A DNA stretch of 64,000 bases from an uncultured Acetatifactor sp. (GCA_910577185.1 CAJTLR010000008.1:27634-91633); one strand, 5' to 3'. Shown: positions 53,205 to 63,294, numbered from the stretch's first letter. Program-made: numbers and translations. Notes: a model not told the origin generated them from the letters alone.

Positions 53205-54479
53205 ATGAAGATGAACAGCATATGTGTACAGGGCGGGTATACCCCGGGTAACGGGGAACCCCGCCAGATACCGATTGTACAGAGTACCACATTTAAATAT
53301 GACACCAGCGAGGATATGGGAAAATTATTTGATCTGGAGGCCAGCGGATATTTTTATACCAGACTCCAAAACCCCACAAACGATTATGTTGCCGCAAAAA
53401 TTACCCAGATGGAGGGCGGGACGGCAGGCATGCTGACCAGCAGCGGGCAGGCGGCGAATTTTTACGCGTTATTCAATATCTGCAGCTGCGGGGACCACAT
53501 TGTGGCCTCCGGCACTATTTACGGGGGAACCTTCAATCTGATATCGGTGACCATGAAAAAGATGGGCATTGATGTGACTTTTGTGAGCCCCGACGCTTCC
53601 GAGGAAGAGCTGAATGCGGCTTTCCGGGAGAATACGAAGGCAATGTTCGGGGAGACCATCGCGAACCCGGCGCTGACGGTGCTGGATATTGAAAAATTTG
53701 CCAGGTGTGCCCATGCCCACGGGGTACCCCTGATTGTGGACAATACCTTTGCCACACCCGTAAACTGCCGTCCTTTTGCATGGGGGGCGGATATTGTGAC
53801 CCATTCCACCACAAAATATATGGACGGGCACGGCGCAGCAGTGGGCGGAGCCATTGTGGACAGCGGCAACTTTGACTGGATGGCGCATGCGGAAAAATAT
53901 CCCGGTCTGTGCACACCCGACGACAGCTATCACGGAATCACCTATGCGGAAAAATTCGGCAAAGAGGGTGCATTCATCACAAAATGTACCGCCCAGCTGA
54001 TGCGGGATTTCGGCTCCATTCAGAGTCCCCAGAACGCATTTATCCTGAATCTGGGCCTGGAAAGCCTTCATGTGCGGATGAAGCGGCACTGTGAGAACGG
54101 ACTTGCGGTGGCCGAATACTTATCCGGACACACAAAGGTGGCTTATGTGAATTACTGCGGACTTCCGGGGGACAAATACTATCCGCTGGCGCAGAAATAT
54201 CTGCCGGATGGCAGCTGCGGGGTGGTTTCCTTCGGCCTCAGGGGAGGGCGCGAAGCCGCAGGCATCTTTATGAAAAACCTGAAGATGGCCGCCATTGAGA
54301 CCCATGTGGCAGATGCACGCACCTGCTGTCTGAATCCCGCGTCCAGCACGCACCGCCAGATGACGGATGAGCAGCTGAAAGAGGCCGGTGTACCTGCGGA
54401 GCTGATCCGCATCAGCTGCGGTATCGAGGACAAAGAGGATCTGATAGCGGATTTGGCCCAGGCGCTGGAGGCGGTATAG
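53205..54479 (+). CDS. metY: O-acetylhomoserine aminocarboxypropyltransferase (sulfhydrylase)
   Basis: 424 residues from ATG 53205, 9 bases after GAGGAGG; an in-frame ATG at 53172 overlaps that site. It makes homocysteine from O-acetylhomoserine and sulfide using PLP. The Cys/Met metabolism PLP signature appears as DIVTHSTTKYMDGHGAAVGG with the Schiff-base lysine; YTRLQNPTND and GYTPGNGEPRQIPIVQST are typical of MetY. It extends the homoserine made by Hom toward methionine. Confidence 0.94.
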   Translation: MKMNSICVQGGYTPGNGEPRQIPIVQSTTFKYDTSEDMGKLFDLEASGYFYTRLQNPTNDYVAAKITQMEGGTAGMLTSSGQAANFYALFNICSCGDHIVASGTIYGGTFNLISVTMKKMGIDVTFVSPDASEEELNAAFRENTKAMFGETIANPALTVLDIEKFARCAHAHGVPLIVDNTFATPVNCRPFAWGADIVTHSTTKYMDGHGAAVGGAIVDSGNFDWMAHAEKYPGLCTPDDSYHGITYAEKFGKEGAFITKCTAQLMRDFGSIQSPQNAFILNLGLESLHVRMKRHCENGLAVAEYLSGHTKVAYVNYCGLPGDKYYPLAQKYLPDGSCGVVSFGLRGGREAAGIFMKNLKMAAIETHVADARTCCLNPASSTHRQMTDEQLKEAGVPAELIRISCGIEDKEDLIADLAQALEAV

Positions 54480-54531
54480 TCCGGGAATTGTTTGCGAAAA
54501 ATAAGATGGACACGGGAGAGGGGCAGGCAGA

Positions 54532-54879
54532 TTGGAGATACGGGGCAGAAAAGAAAAAATGGACTGCAGGGAATGCGAGAGGCTGATTCCGGACTTTATC
54601 GGGCGTAAACTGGATTTTCCAACCCTGAAGAGGCTGTATGAGCATGTGGGACAATGCGGGGACTGCAGGGAGGAACTGGACATTCGATTTCTGGTGACGG
54701 AAGGAATCCAGAGACTGGAGGATGGCAATGCTTTTGACTTTCAGTCGGAACTGGAACAGAGACTGGAAGAGACCAGGAGAAATATAAATTTCCACAGCGC
54801 TTTTCTGTATCTTGGGATTGTCATGGAACTGATAGCGGCATGCCTGCTTGGCGGAGTGGTGATCTGGATATTATTGTGA
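54532..54879 (+). CDS. Anti-sigma-like zinc-finger membrane protein
   Basis: 115 residues with a TTG start at 54532, which has GGGAGAGGGG 8 bases upstream; an ATG at 54559 would give MDCREC directly and cannot be excluded. The motif CRECERL, then HVGQCGDC (pattern Cx2C, Hx3Cx2C) is the zf-HC2 zinc site of anti-sigma factors. A linker and one membrane helix (about 88-114) end the protein. No sigma factor gene adjoins: metY is upstream and polA downstream. It may control a distant sigma factor or have another role. Confidence 0.7.
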   Translation: MEIRGRKEKMDCRECERLIPDFIGRKLDFPTLKRLYEHVGQCGDCREELDIRFLVTEGIQRLEDGNAFDFQSELEQRLEETRRNINFHSAFLYLGIVMELIAACLLGGVVIWILL

Positions 54880-54988
54880 CGGTCCCTTCTGCCTGCGAAA
54901 GCCGCCCCGCCCCATGGCTGAGAGGGAACGGTACCGGAGGCTGCAGGCGTGTGTGCCGGAAAATTGTTAGAAAGAATGGCAGGAGTAT

Positions 54989-57679
54989 ATGATGAGAGAC
55001 CAAAAACTTGTACTGATCGATGGACACAGCATTCTGCACAGGGCGTTTTACGGCGTGCCGGATCTGACCAATGCCGCGGGACTGCACACCAACGCGGTTT
55101 ATGGCTTTCTGAATATTATGTTTAAAATTCTGGAAGAGGAAAAGCCGGATTATCTGGCGGTGGCTTTCGACGTACATGCCCCCACCTTCCGACATCTGAT
55201 GTATGAAGCGTATAAAGGTACCAGGAAGCCCATGCCAGAGGAACTGCGGGAGCAGGTGCCGGTGATGAAGGACGTACTGCGGGCCATGAATGTGGTGATT
55301 GTGGAGCAGGAGGGGCTGGAGGCAGATGACATTCTGGGAACCCTGGCCAGGAAGGCCGCGGCGGATGGCATGGAAGTGGCGCTGGTGTCCGGGGACAGGG
55401 ATCTTCTGCAGATTTCGGATGAGCATATCAAGATCAGGATTCCCAAAACAAAATCGGGCAGGACAGAGATAGAGGATTATTATCCGGAGGATGTGGCCGC
55501 GGCCTATCAGGTGACACCGCAGCAGTTTATTGACCTGAAAGCGCTTATGGGGGACAGCTCCGACAATATTCCCGGGGTGCCGAAAGTAGGGCTCAAAACG
55601 GCCACGGACCTGATGCGCCGGTATGGCTCCCTGGAAAACATCTATGCCCATGTGGAGGAAATCACCAAAAAGAGCATCCGGGAATCCCTGAAGGAACACC
55701 GGGACCTGGCAGACTTAAGCAAGACCCTGGCCACTATAAAGACGGATTCGGAGGTATCGCTGGACTATGAAGCGGCCAGGGCGGAGGGCTTTTATACCCG
55801 GGAAGCATATGGCTTGTTCCGGCAGCTGGAATTTAAACATATGCTGGGCCGTTTTGAGAAAGAGAATGTGGAAAAAGAGACGGATATATCGGAAACTTTC
55901 CGGAGGATGGAAAACCAGAAAGAGTTCGTGGGCATGCTGAAAAAAATCAGGGCCGGCCAGCGTGCGGGAGTGTTTCTGGCGCAGGAAGGGGGAAGGCTTC
56001 TGGGTGTGGCAGTGTCCGTGGGAAAAGAGACCTGCTTTTATCCGGCGCCGGTGCAGGAAAATGTGCAGCTTTCTTTTTTTGAGACGGTTTCCGGGGAAGA
56101 AGAGCTGCCGATGGCACCGGTTACGGAAGCTTTGCGGGAGCTTTCTGCCAGGGCGGAACTTTCTTTTTTTGATATCAAGCATCAATATACGTATCTGGAG
56201 CAGGGAACCACAGAACATTATTTCGATATTCTGATTGCATCTTATCTGCTGAATCCGCTGAAAAGTGACTATGATCTGGAAACCATTGCCCGGGAACACC
56301 TGGGACTTACCATTCCGGACCGGGGGGAGACCTTCGGGAAAATGAAAATGTCAGAGGCGGCAGGCTCCAGGCCGGAACAGTTTTCGGCTTACTGCTGTTA
56401 TGGGGCATATGTGTCCTTGCAGGCGGCGGAGGTCCTGGGGAAAAAGCTGGAAAAGGCCGGTATGGACAAACTGATGCGGGACATGGAAATGCCGCTTTCC
56501 CTGGTGCTCCATGATATGGAGCGGGAAGGGGTGGAAGTGCGCCGGGAGGAGTTAAAAACTTACGGGGACGCGCTGGTTGCCAGAATCGGGGAGCTGGAAA
56601 AATCCATTCATGCCCAGGCGGGAGTGGAATTCAATATCAATTCCCCCAAACAGCTGGGGGAGGTGCTCTTTGAGACCATGAAGCTTCCCGGGGGCCGCAA
56701 GACCAAGACCGGCTATTCCACGGCAGCGGACGTGCTGGAGAAGCTTTCGGAGGAAGCTCCCGTGGTAAAGGATATCCTGGAGTACAGGCAGCTGACGAAA
56801 CTGAAATCCACCTATGCGGATGGCCTGGCGGCTTTTATCGGGGAGGACAAAAGAATCCACACCAATTTTAACCAGACCATCACGGCCACGGGGCGTATCA
56901 GCTCCACGGAGCCCAATCTGCAGAATATCCCCATGCGGATGGAGCTGGGCAGACGGATCCGGAAGGTGTTTGTGCCCAGGAAGGGCTGCGTTTTCATGGA
57001 TGCGGACTATTCCCAGATTGAGCTGAGGGTGCTGGCCCATATGTCCGGGGACGAACAGCTGATAGAAGCCTACCATATGGACCAGGATATTCACCGGATC
57101 ACGGCTGCAAAGGTGTTTCACACTCCTTTTGAGGAAGTGACGGATTTACAGCGGCGGAACGCCAAGGCGGTGAATTTCGGCATTGTCTATGGCATCAGTT
57201 CTTTCGGACTGAGCCAGGATTTAAGTATCAGCAGGCAGGAAGCCGCGGAGTATATCGAGCAGTATTTTGCCACATACCCGGGGGTGAAGGAATTTCTGGA
57301 CAGGCTGGTCAGCGAGGCCAGGGAGAAGGGCTATATTACCACCATGTTCGGCAGGAGGCGTCCCATTCCGGAGCTGACTTCCTCCAATTATATGCAGCGT
57401 TCTTTCGGGGAGCGTGTGGCAATGAATTCTCCCATACAGGGGACGGCCGCGGATATCATCAAGATTGCCATGATCAGGGTGTGGCGGGCGCTGAAGGAGG
57501 CCGGGCTGAAATCCAGGCTGATTCTGCAGGTACATGACGAACTGGTCATCGAGACCTATAGGGAAGAGGAAGAAGCGGTGAGAGGGATTCTAATGGAAAA
57601 TATGACCGCCGCCGCAGACCTGGCCGTGGCGCTGGAAATTGACCTTCACACGGGCGGGAACTGGTATGAGGCAAAGTGA
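54989..57679 (+). CDS. polA: DNA polymerase I
   Basis: 896 residues. The N-terminal 5' nuclease (1-290) has LIDGHSILHRAF, EADDILGTLA and GDSSDNIPGVPKVG. The middle 3'-5' exonuclease domain lacks the metal-binding acids: motif I reads VFLAQEGGRLLG and motif III FSAYCCYGAY, so proofreading is probably absent, as in Bacillus enzymes. The polymerase domain shows DADYSQIELRVLAH (A), RRNAKAVNFGIVYG (B) and QVHDELVIE (C). AGGAG is spaced better for the second ATG (54992). coaE follows closely. Confidence 0.96.
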   Translation: MMRDQKLVLIDGHSILHRAFYGVPDLTNAAGLHTNAVYGFLNIMFKILEEEKPDYLAVAFDVHAPTFRHLMYEAYKGTRKPMPEELREQVPVMKDVLRAMNVVIVEQEGLEADDILGTLARKAAADGMEVALVSGDRDLLQISDEHIKIRIPKTKSGRTEIEDYYPEDVAAAYQVTPQQFIDLKALMGDSSDNIPGVPKVGLKTATDLMRRYGSLENIYAHVEEITKKSIRESLKEHRDLADLSKTLATIKTDSEVSLDYEAARAEGFYTREAYGLFRQLEFKHMLGRFEKENVEKETDISETFRRMENQKEFVGMLKKIRAGQRAGVFLAQEGGRLLGVAVSVGKETCFYPAPVQENVQLSFFETVSGEEELPMAPVTEALRELSARAELSFFDIKHQYTYLEQGTTEHYFDILIASYLLNPLKSDYDLETIAREHLGLTIPDRGETFGKMKMSEAAGSRPEQFSAYCCYGAYVSLQAAEVLGKKLEKAGMDKLMRDMEMPLSLVLHDMEREGVEVRREELKTYGDALVARIGELEKSIHAQAGVEFNINSPKQLGEVLFETMKLPGGRKTKTGYSTAADVLEKLSEEAPVVKDILEYRQLTKLKSTYADGLAAFIGEDKRIHTNFNQTITATGRISSTEPNLQNIPMRMELGRRIRKVFVPRKGCVFMDADYSQIELRVLAHMSGDEQLIEAYHMDQDIHRITAAKVFHTPFEEVTDLQRRNAKAVNFGIVYGISSFGLSQDLSISRQEAAEYIEQYFATYPGVKEFLDRLVSEAREKGYITTMFGRRRPIPELTSSNYMQRSFGERVAMNSPIQGTAADIIKIAMIRVWRALKEAGLKSRLILQVHDELVIETYREEEEAVRGILMENMTAAADLAVALEIDLHTGGNWYEAK

Positions 57680-57743
57680 GAAAGAAATAAGGCAGCGGCG
57701 GCCCCGGAATTTACGGGGGAGCGCCGCGGACAGGAACGGAAAT

Positions 57744-58370
57744 ATGCGTTTTATCGGGATTACAGGAGGCGTGGGCGCCGGAAAGTCCGAAATACTGCAA
57801 TATATCAGACAAAATTACGAATGTGAGATCTATCTGGCAGACCAGGTGGCGCATCTGGTAAAACAGCCCGGGACAAAGGCCTACGGGGAGCTGACGGCGT
57901 TGCTGGGACAGGATGTGGCCGGAAGCGACGGACAGATCGACAAGGCAGTCATGGCAGACAAAATTTTTGCGGAGCCTGCGCTGCTGGAGCGGGTCAATGA
58001 AATTCTGCATCCTGCCGTGAAGGAATATCTGCTGGAACGTCTGGAGGAAGCAAGGGCTTCGGGGAAAACGGAGCTGTTTTTTGTGGAGGCCGCTTTACTG
58101 ATCGAGGGGGGATATCTTGCGCTGGTGGACGAGATGTGGTATATTTATGCGGACGAGGCTGTCAGAAGGGAAAGACTGCGCAGATCCAGGGGATACAGTG
58201 AGGAAAAGATTTCCCGGATTATGGCAAGCCAGCTGACGGAAGAAATGTTCCGGAAAAACAGTGATTTTGTCATAGACAACAGCGGCGGTCTGGAAGAAAG
58301 CTGCAGGCAGATTGACCGCAGGCTAAAGGGCTGCGGGTCTGCAAAGCCGGCATGTAAGCCGGATACATAG
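57744..58370 (+). CDS. coaE: Dephospho-CoA kinase
   Basis: 208 residues from ATG 57744, where the conserved start MRFIGITGGVGAGKSEIL (Walker A) begins; ATGs further upstream overlap polA. It phosphorylates dephospho-CoA, the last step of coenzyme A synthesis. LADQVAHLV and VEAALLIEGGY are family regions. The polA-coaE order is common in Bacillota. Confidence 0.93.
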   Translation: MRFIGITGGVGAGKSEILQYIRQNYECEIYLADQVAHLVKQPGTKAYGELTALLGQDVAGSDGQIDKAVMADKIFAEPALLERVNEILHPAVKEYLLERLEEARASGKTELFFVEAALLIEGGYLALVDEMWYIYADEAVRRERLRRSRGYSEEKISRIMASQLTEEMFRKNSDFVIDNSGGLEESCRQIDRRLKGCGSAKPACKPDT

Positions 58371-58531
58371 ACGGCGCTGTTCAGGCCGGACACTGAGCGG
58401 TTGCCCTGGACATAAAGGACATGAAGAAGAGAAAGCATTGCCGGAAAATATTGAAATCAGTGCCGGCGGGGGCGGGCAGGGGATATCCTTCGGGCCTGGT
58501 GTCTGCCGGGACGGACAGATGGGAGCAGAAA

Positions 58532-59329
58532 ATGAGATTATGCAGTATAGCAAGCGGCAGCAGCGGGAATTGCATTTATGTGGGTTCGGAAGCTGCCCAT
58601 TTGCTTGTGGATGTGGGAATCAGCGGAAAAAAAACGGAACAAGGACTGAAGGAACTGGAACTTACGGGACGGGACATTGACGGAATATTGATAACCCATG
58701 AACATGCGGATCATATCCAGGGGCTGGGCGTGATCTCCAGAAAATATGAGATTCCCATATATGCCACAAAGGGCACCATAGGGGCAATCAAAAACTGCAG
58801 CGGACTGGGCAGCGTGGACGAAGGGCTGTTCCGGGAGGTGGAGGAGGACCGTAAATTCACCATAAAGGACCTGACCATAAATCCCATGCGGATTTCCCAT
58901 GATGCGGCCCAGCCTGTGGCTTACCGCATTGCCTATGGCAATAAAAAGGTGGCGGTCTGCACGGACCTGGGAGTATACAATGACTATACGGTGGAATGCC
59001 TCAGGGGAATGGACGCGCTTCTGCTGGAGGCGAACCATGATGTAAATATGCTTCAGGTGGGTCCCTATCCTTATTATCTGAAACAGCGGATTCTGGGGGA
59101 CAGGGGACATCTTTCCAATGAAAACACGGGAAGACTTCTCTGCCGGATTCTGCATGACAGACTGAAGTGCGTGCTGCTGGGGCATCTGAGCAAGGAGAAC
59201 AATCTGCCGGAACTGGCCTATGAGTCGGTGCGCATGGAAATCAATATGGGGGAGAATCCCTATCAGGCCAGTGATTTTGACATCCGGGTGGCCAGGCGCA
59301 GCGAAGTGACGCCGGCAGTGGTGTTATAG
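58532..59329 (+). CDS. Metallo-beta-lactamase-fold hydrolase (YycJ/WalJ-like)
   Basis: 265 residues from ATG 58532, with GGGAGCAG upstream. MRLCSIASGSSGNCIYVG is the typical YycJ beginning, ITHEHADHIQGL the metal-binding HxHxDH motif, and VCTDLG and LGHLSKENN later metal-ligand stretches. B. subtilis YycJ lies in the walRK operon and is linked to wall or DNA repair control; here it is instead near polA and coaE. The substrate is unknown. A two-component system does lie downstream, but two genes away. Confidence 0.87.
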   Translation: MRLCSIASGSSGNCIYVGSEAAHLLVDVGISGKKTEQGLKELELTGRDIDGILITHEHADHIQGLGVISRKYEIPIYATKGTIGAIKNCSGLGSVDEGLFREVEEDRKFTIKDLTINPMRISHDAAQPVAYRIAYGNKKVAVCTDLGVYNDYTVECLRGMDALLLEANHDVNMLQVGPYPYYLKQRILGDRGHLSNENTGRLLCRILHDRLKCVLLGHLSKENNLPELAYESVRMEINMGENPYQASDFDIRVARRSEVTPAVVL

Positions 59330-59383
59330 ATGTGTTTACAGCCCCGTCAAGGGGTATGACAGACTCGCGGAATGGAGGCGTTT

Positions 59384-59656
59384 ATGAAAAAGACAATTAT
59401 TACTGTGGTTGGAAAGGATACTGTGGGTATCATTGCGAAGGTCTGCACCTATCTGGCAGACAATGGAATCAATATTCTGGATATTTCCCAGACGATTGTA
59501 CAGGGATATTTCAATATGATGATGATTGTGGATACCAGCGGCATGGAAAAGTCTTTCGGCGACATGGCAGACCAGCTGACAGCCCTGGGGGAGACCATCG
59601 GTGTGGCCATCAAGTGCCAGAAAGAAGAGATCTTTGACAAAATGCACCGTATTTGA
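59384..59656 (+). CDS. ACT-domain protein (UPF0237 type)
   Basis: 90 residues from ATG 59384, spaced 5 bases from GAGG. A single ACT domain, MKKTIITVVGKDTVGIIAKV, continuing DNGINILDISQTIVQGYF. Free-standing ACT proteins bind small ligands, often amino acids. It stands 65 bases before the UPF0210 gene, a pairing conserved in many Bacillota; a regulatory subunit role is inference. Confidence 0.9.
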   Translation: MKKTIITVVGKDTVGIIAKVCTYLADNGINILDISQTIVQGYFNMMMIVDTSGMEKSFGDMADQLTALGETIGVAIKCQKEEIFDKMHRI

Positions 59657-59721
59657 GGAAAAGCATATTTTCGGGCGTTGAAGATTCTGGGCCGCCCCGG
59701 GGCGGTATCATGGAGGGCAAG

Positions 59722-61086
59722 ATGATAAATTTACATGAAGTGACCGAAACCAACAAAATGATCTCGGAAGAAAATCTGGATGTGCGCACCATCACGCTGG
59801 GCATCAGTCTGCTGGACTGCATTGACTCTGATCTGGAAAAACTGAAAAGCAATATTTACCGTAAAATATATGACGCCGCAAAAGATCTGGTGAAAACGGG
59901 GGAGGAAATATCCAGGGAATTCGGGATTCCCATTGTAAACAAGCGGATTTCCGTGACTCCCATAGCCCTGGCCGGAGGCGCCGCCTGCAAATCCGAGGAG
60001 GATTTTGCCAGTGTGGCCCGGACGCTGGACCAGGTGGCGAAGGATGTGGGGGTGAACTTCATTGGCGGTTATTCCGCGCTGGTGAGCAAGGGCATGACGC
60101 CTGCGGATACCATGCTGATCCGCTCCATTCCGAAAGCGCTTTCCTCCACGGAACGGGTCTGCGCCTCGGTGAACCTGGGTTCCACCAGGACGGGCATCAA
60201 TATGGATGCCGTAAAACTGATGGGGGAGATTGTCAGATCCACTGCGGAATACACCAAAGAGGAGGATTCCCTGGGCTGTGCCAAACTGGTGGTATTCTGT
60301 AACGCGCCGGACGATAATCCGTTTATGGCGGGGGCTTTTCACGGCGTGACGGAGGCAGACAAGATCATCAATGTGGGAGTCAGCGGCCCGGGCGTGGTGA
60401 AGACTGCCCTGGAGAAGGTGCGGGGAGAAAATTTTGAAGTGCTCTGCGAGACCATAAAAAGGACGGCGTTTAAAGTCACGAGAGTGGGGCAGCTGGTGGC
60501 GCAGGAGGCTTCGGCAATGCTGAACGTGCCGTTTGGGATCGTGGATTTGTCCCTGGCGCCCACGCCTGCCGTGGGTGACAGCGTGGCGGACATTCTGTGT
60601 GAAATCGGGCTGGAATATGCGGGGGCTCCCGGCACCACGGCAGCTCTGGCATTATTGAATGACCAGGTGAAAAAAGGCGGTGTGATGGCATCCTCCTATG
60701 TGGGCGGGTTAAGCGGCGCTTTCATACCGGTCAGCGAGGATCAGGGAATGATCAACGCTGTCCAGGCAGGGGCGCTGACCCTGGAGAAACTGGAGGCCAT
60801 GACCTGCGTCTGCTCCGTGGGCCTGGATATGATAGCCATCCCCGGGGACACGCCTGCATCCACCATATCGGGCATTATTGCGGATGAGATGGCCATAGGC
60901 ATGGTAAACCAGAAAACCACGGCGGTGCGTATTATTCCGGTCATAGGAAAAGATGTGGGAGAAAAAGTGGAATTCGGCGGACTTCTGGGATATGCGCCCA
61001 TTATGCCGGTAAATCCTTTCTCCTGCCAGGCATTTATTGACAGGGGAGGAAGAATCCCGGCGCCCATACACAGCTTTAAGAATTGA
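59722..61086 (+). CDS. UPF0210 / DUF711 family protein
   Basis: 454 residues from ATG 59722 (GGAGG 6 bases upstream). Family hallmarks are TITLGISLLDCIDSD, GGAACKSEEDF, GVNFIGGYSALVSKG and SVGLDMIAIPGDTPASTISG. The fold is related to pyruvate formate-lyase, but there is no glycyl-radical site and its reaction is unknown. The conserved partner ACT gene precedes it. It is cytoplasmic. Confidence 0.92.
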   Translation: MINLHEVTETNKMISEENLDVRTITLGISLLDCIDSDLEKLKSNIYRKIYDAAKDLVKTGEEISREFGIPIVNKRISVTPIALAGGAACKSEEDFASVARTLDQVAKDVGVNFIGGYSALVSKGMTPADTMLIRSIPKALSSTERVCASVNLGSTRTGINMDAVKLMGEIVRSTAEYTKEEDSLGCAKLVVFCNAPDDNPFMAGAFHGVTEADKIINVGVSGPGVVKTALEKVRGENFEVLCETIKRTAFKVTRVGQLVAQEASAMLNVPFGIVDLSLAPTPAVGDSVADILCEIGLEYAGAPGTTAALALLNDQVKKGGVMASSYVGGLSGAFIPVSEDQGMINAVQAGALTLEKLEAMTCVCSVGLDMIAIPGDTPASTISGIIADEMAIGMVNQKTTAVRIIPVIGKDVGEKVEFGGLLGYAPIMPVNPFSCQAFIDRGGRIPAPIHSFKN

Positions 61087-61165
61087 CAAGGGAGGAAAGG
61101 GGATACAAAAAAGATACAACAAGGGCACATAATGGACATTAATTTTTCTTTTGGGAGTGGTGTAT

Positions 61166-61834
61166 ATGCTGAAAATTTTAATCGCGGAAGACGAGGAGCC
61201 TATCGCAAACCTGATCAGGATGAATCTGCGCAGGGCAGGATATCAGTGCACCTGGGCTTCGGATGGGGAGAAAGCGGCGGATTTCATGGACCGGGAAAAG
61301 TTTGACCTGCTGCTGCTGGACGTGATGCTTCCCGGAATAAGCGGTTATGAACTGATGGACTACGCCAGGGCGCTGGAGCTGCCGGTGATTTTCCTGACGG
61401 CGCTGGGGAGCACGGAAAATAAGGTAAAAGGCCTGAAGATGGGGGCTGACGATTACCTGACCAAGCCTTTTGAAATTGTGGAACTGCTGGCCCGGGTGGA
61501 GGCGGTTTTACGCAGATACCACAAGACAGAGACGCTATTGCGTGTATTCGATGTGATGATTGACACGGCATCCCGCTCCGTGACCCAGAACGGGGAGCCG
61601 GTCTCCCTTACCATGAAGGAGTTTGACCTTTTGCTTCTGCTTGCCAGAAACCGGAATATTGCCCTTTACAGGGAAACCATATACGAGACAGTCTGGGGCG
61701 GCGAATACATGGGTCAGAGCAGGACAGTGGACCTGCATATCCAGAGGTTGAAAAAGAAGCTGAACTGGGACAGTGAGATTGCGGCGGTTTATAAAGTAGG
61801 GTACCGGCTGGAAGGGGAAGAGAAGGTGAAATGA
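61166..61834 (+). CDS. OmpR-family response regulator
   Basis: 222 residues from ATG 61166 (a TTG in frame at 61151 lies in the ribosome binding site GGGAGTGG). The receiver domain has AEDEE near the start, LLLLDVMLPG with the phosphorylated Asp at about 51, and TKPF with the conserved Lys. The C-terminal winged helix includes VWGGEYMGQSRTVDLHIQRL and YKVGYRLE. It overlaps the histidine kinase by 4 bases (ATGA), so the two are translationally coupled. Confidence 0.95.
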   Translation: MLKILIAEDEEPIANLIRMNLRRAGYQCTWASDGEKAADFMDREKFDLLLLDVMLPGISGYELMDYARALELPVIFLTALGSTENKVKGLKMGADDYLTKPFEIVELLARVEAVLRRYHKTETLLRVFDVMIDTASRSVTQNGEPVSLTMKEFDLLLLLARNRNIALYRETIYETVWGGEYMGQSRTVDLHIQRLKKKLNWDSEIAAVYKVGYRLEGEEKVK

Positions 61835-63294
61835 AATTTGCACAAAAACTGTTTCTTGCCATGACAATACTGCTGACCGTCATGTTTGCCTTTTTCGGTA
61901 TCTGGATGCTTTTTTCCGATTTTTCCAGACTTCTGGACAGGGAGATCGAGCAGGGAAATAAGGAAAGCAGGATGTTTCACTTTCTTTTCGAGATGGGATT
62001 TCAGTCCACGGAGGAATTCGGCGAGGAATATGCCGTCAGCCGCACACTGAACAGCATCTCCCGCAGTGTGGAGCGGGACGGAAGCCATATGTTTGTGACG
62101 GCAGATGACGGAAGCTATCTCTATGGCGGGGAGTATGTGGGAGGAATGGGCTTTGAGGAGGAAGTGGGAAAGCTTACCGGCTCCCTGGATGCCACAAACA
62201 CTTACGCGCACTGTGTCCGCAGGATCAACGGCGGTTACTACATGTTTACGGCTGCCGTGAAGGATATTTCTTCCAGCCGCATTTATCTGGGAATGTGCAG
62301 GGAGCTGACTTCCATTTATGATGAGAGGGACGAGCTGCTCTCCAGATACCGTATCGCGCTGGTGTGCCTTCTGATAGCAGGCGGCGCCTGTATTTTCGTG
62401 CTGGCCCATTATATGACAAAGCCCATAAGGAATCTGGACAAGCTGGCGGGAAAAATCGCGGATGGAGCCTATGACCTGAGATCCCACAACACAAACCTTG
62501 ACGAGATCGGGGAACTGGCACGGAATTTTAACAGGATGGCCGACCGTCTGGTGGAACAGATGCAGAAAAAAGAACTGGAGGCAAAGCAGAAGGAGGATTT
62601 TACGGCCGCCTTTGCACATGAACTCAAGACGCCCCTGACGTCTATCATCGGTTATGCGGATATGCTCAATTCCCTGAAGCTGACGGATGAGGAATGTCAC
62701 GAGGCCTATTTTTATATTTACTCTCAGGGCAAACGTCTGGAAAGTCTCTCCCATAAACTGCTGGAACTGGTAAGCATGGATAAAAATCCCCTGACTTTTA
62801 AAAGCATTCCCACCAAAAACCTGGAACAGAATATCAGGACCACCCTCCGGCCGGTGTGGAGACAGAGAGGGGTCAAGGGCAAGGTGGATCTGGAAAAAGC
62901 GGTTCTCAGGGGGGATGATGAATTGCTTCTGTCCCTTCTCTATAATCTGCTGGACAATGCCGTGAAGGCCCTTGACAAGGAAGACAAAAGTTTTATTCTC
63001 ATGAAAGGGAGCTGTCAGGGAGATTCCTATGAGATCAAGATTGTGGACAATGGCAGGGGGATCCCGGCGGAGGAGATCAGCCGTATCACGGAAGCTTTTT
63101 ACATGGTGGACAAATCCCGTTCCAGAAAAGAGGGAGGCGCCGGTATCGGCATGGCATTGTGCCAGAAGATTATCCAGCTTCATAACGGAAAGATGGAGAT
63201 TGACAGTAGGCTGGGAGAGGGAACCGTGATAAAGATACATTTTCCCAGGGAGACGGTATCCGGGAAGCGGCAGAAAACCAGTTACAAGTCATAA
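61831..63294 (+). CDS. Sensor histidine kinase
   Basis: 487 residues. Two membrane helices (about 8-30 and 175-197) bracket an extracellular sensor region. A HAMP linker follows (MTKPIRNLDKLAGKIADGAY), then the H-box FAHELKTPLTSIIGYADML and the ATPase motifs NLLDNAVKA (N), DNGRGIP (G1) and GGAGIGMALCQKI (G2). It phosphorylates the adjacent regulator. The signal is unknown; no obvious target operon adjoins. Confidence 0.95.
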   Translation: MKFAQKLFLAMTILLTVMFAFFGIWMLFSDFSRLLDREIEQGNKESRMFHFLFEMGFQSTEEFGEEYAVSRTLNSISRSVERDGSHMFVTADDGSYLYGGEYVGGMGFEEEVGKLTGSLDATNTYAHCVRRINGGYYMFTAAVKDISSSRIYLGMCRELTSIYDERDELLSRYRIALVCLLIAGGACIFVLAHYMTKPIRNLDKLAGKIADGAYDLRSHNTNLDEIGELARNFNRMADRLVEQMQKKELEAKQKEDFTAAFAHELKTPLTSIIGYADMLNSLKLTDEECHEAYFYIYSQGKRLESLSHKLLELVSMDKNPLTFKSIPTKNLEQNIRTTLRPVWRQRGVKGKVDLEKAVLRGDDELLLSLLYNLLDNAVKALDKEDKSFILMKGSCQGDSYEIKIVDNGRGIPAEEISRITEAFYMVDKSRSRKEGGAGIGMALCQKIIQLHNGKMEIDSRLGEGTVIKIHFPRETVSGKRQKTSYKS

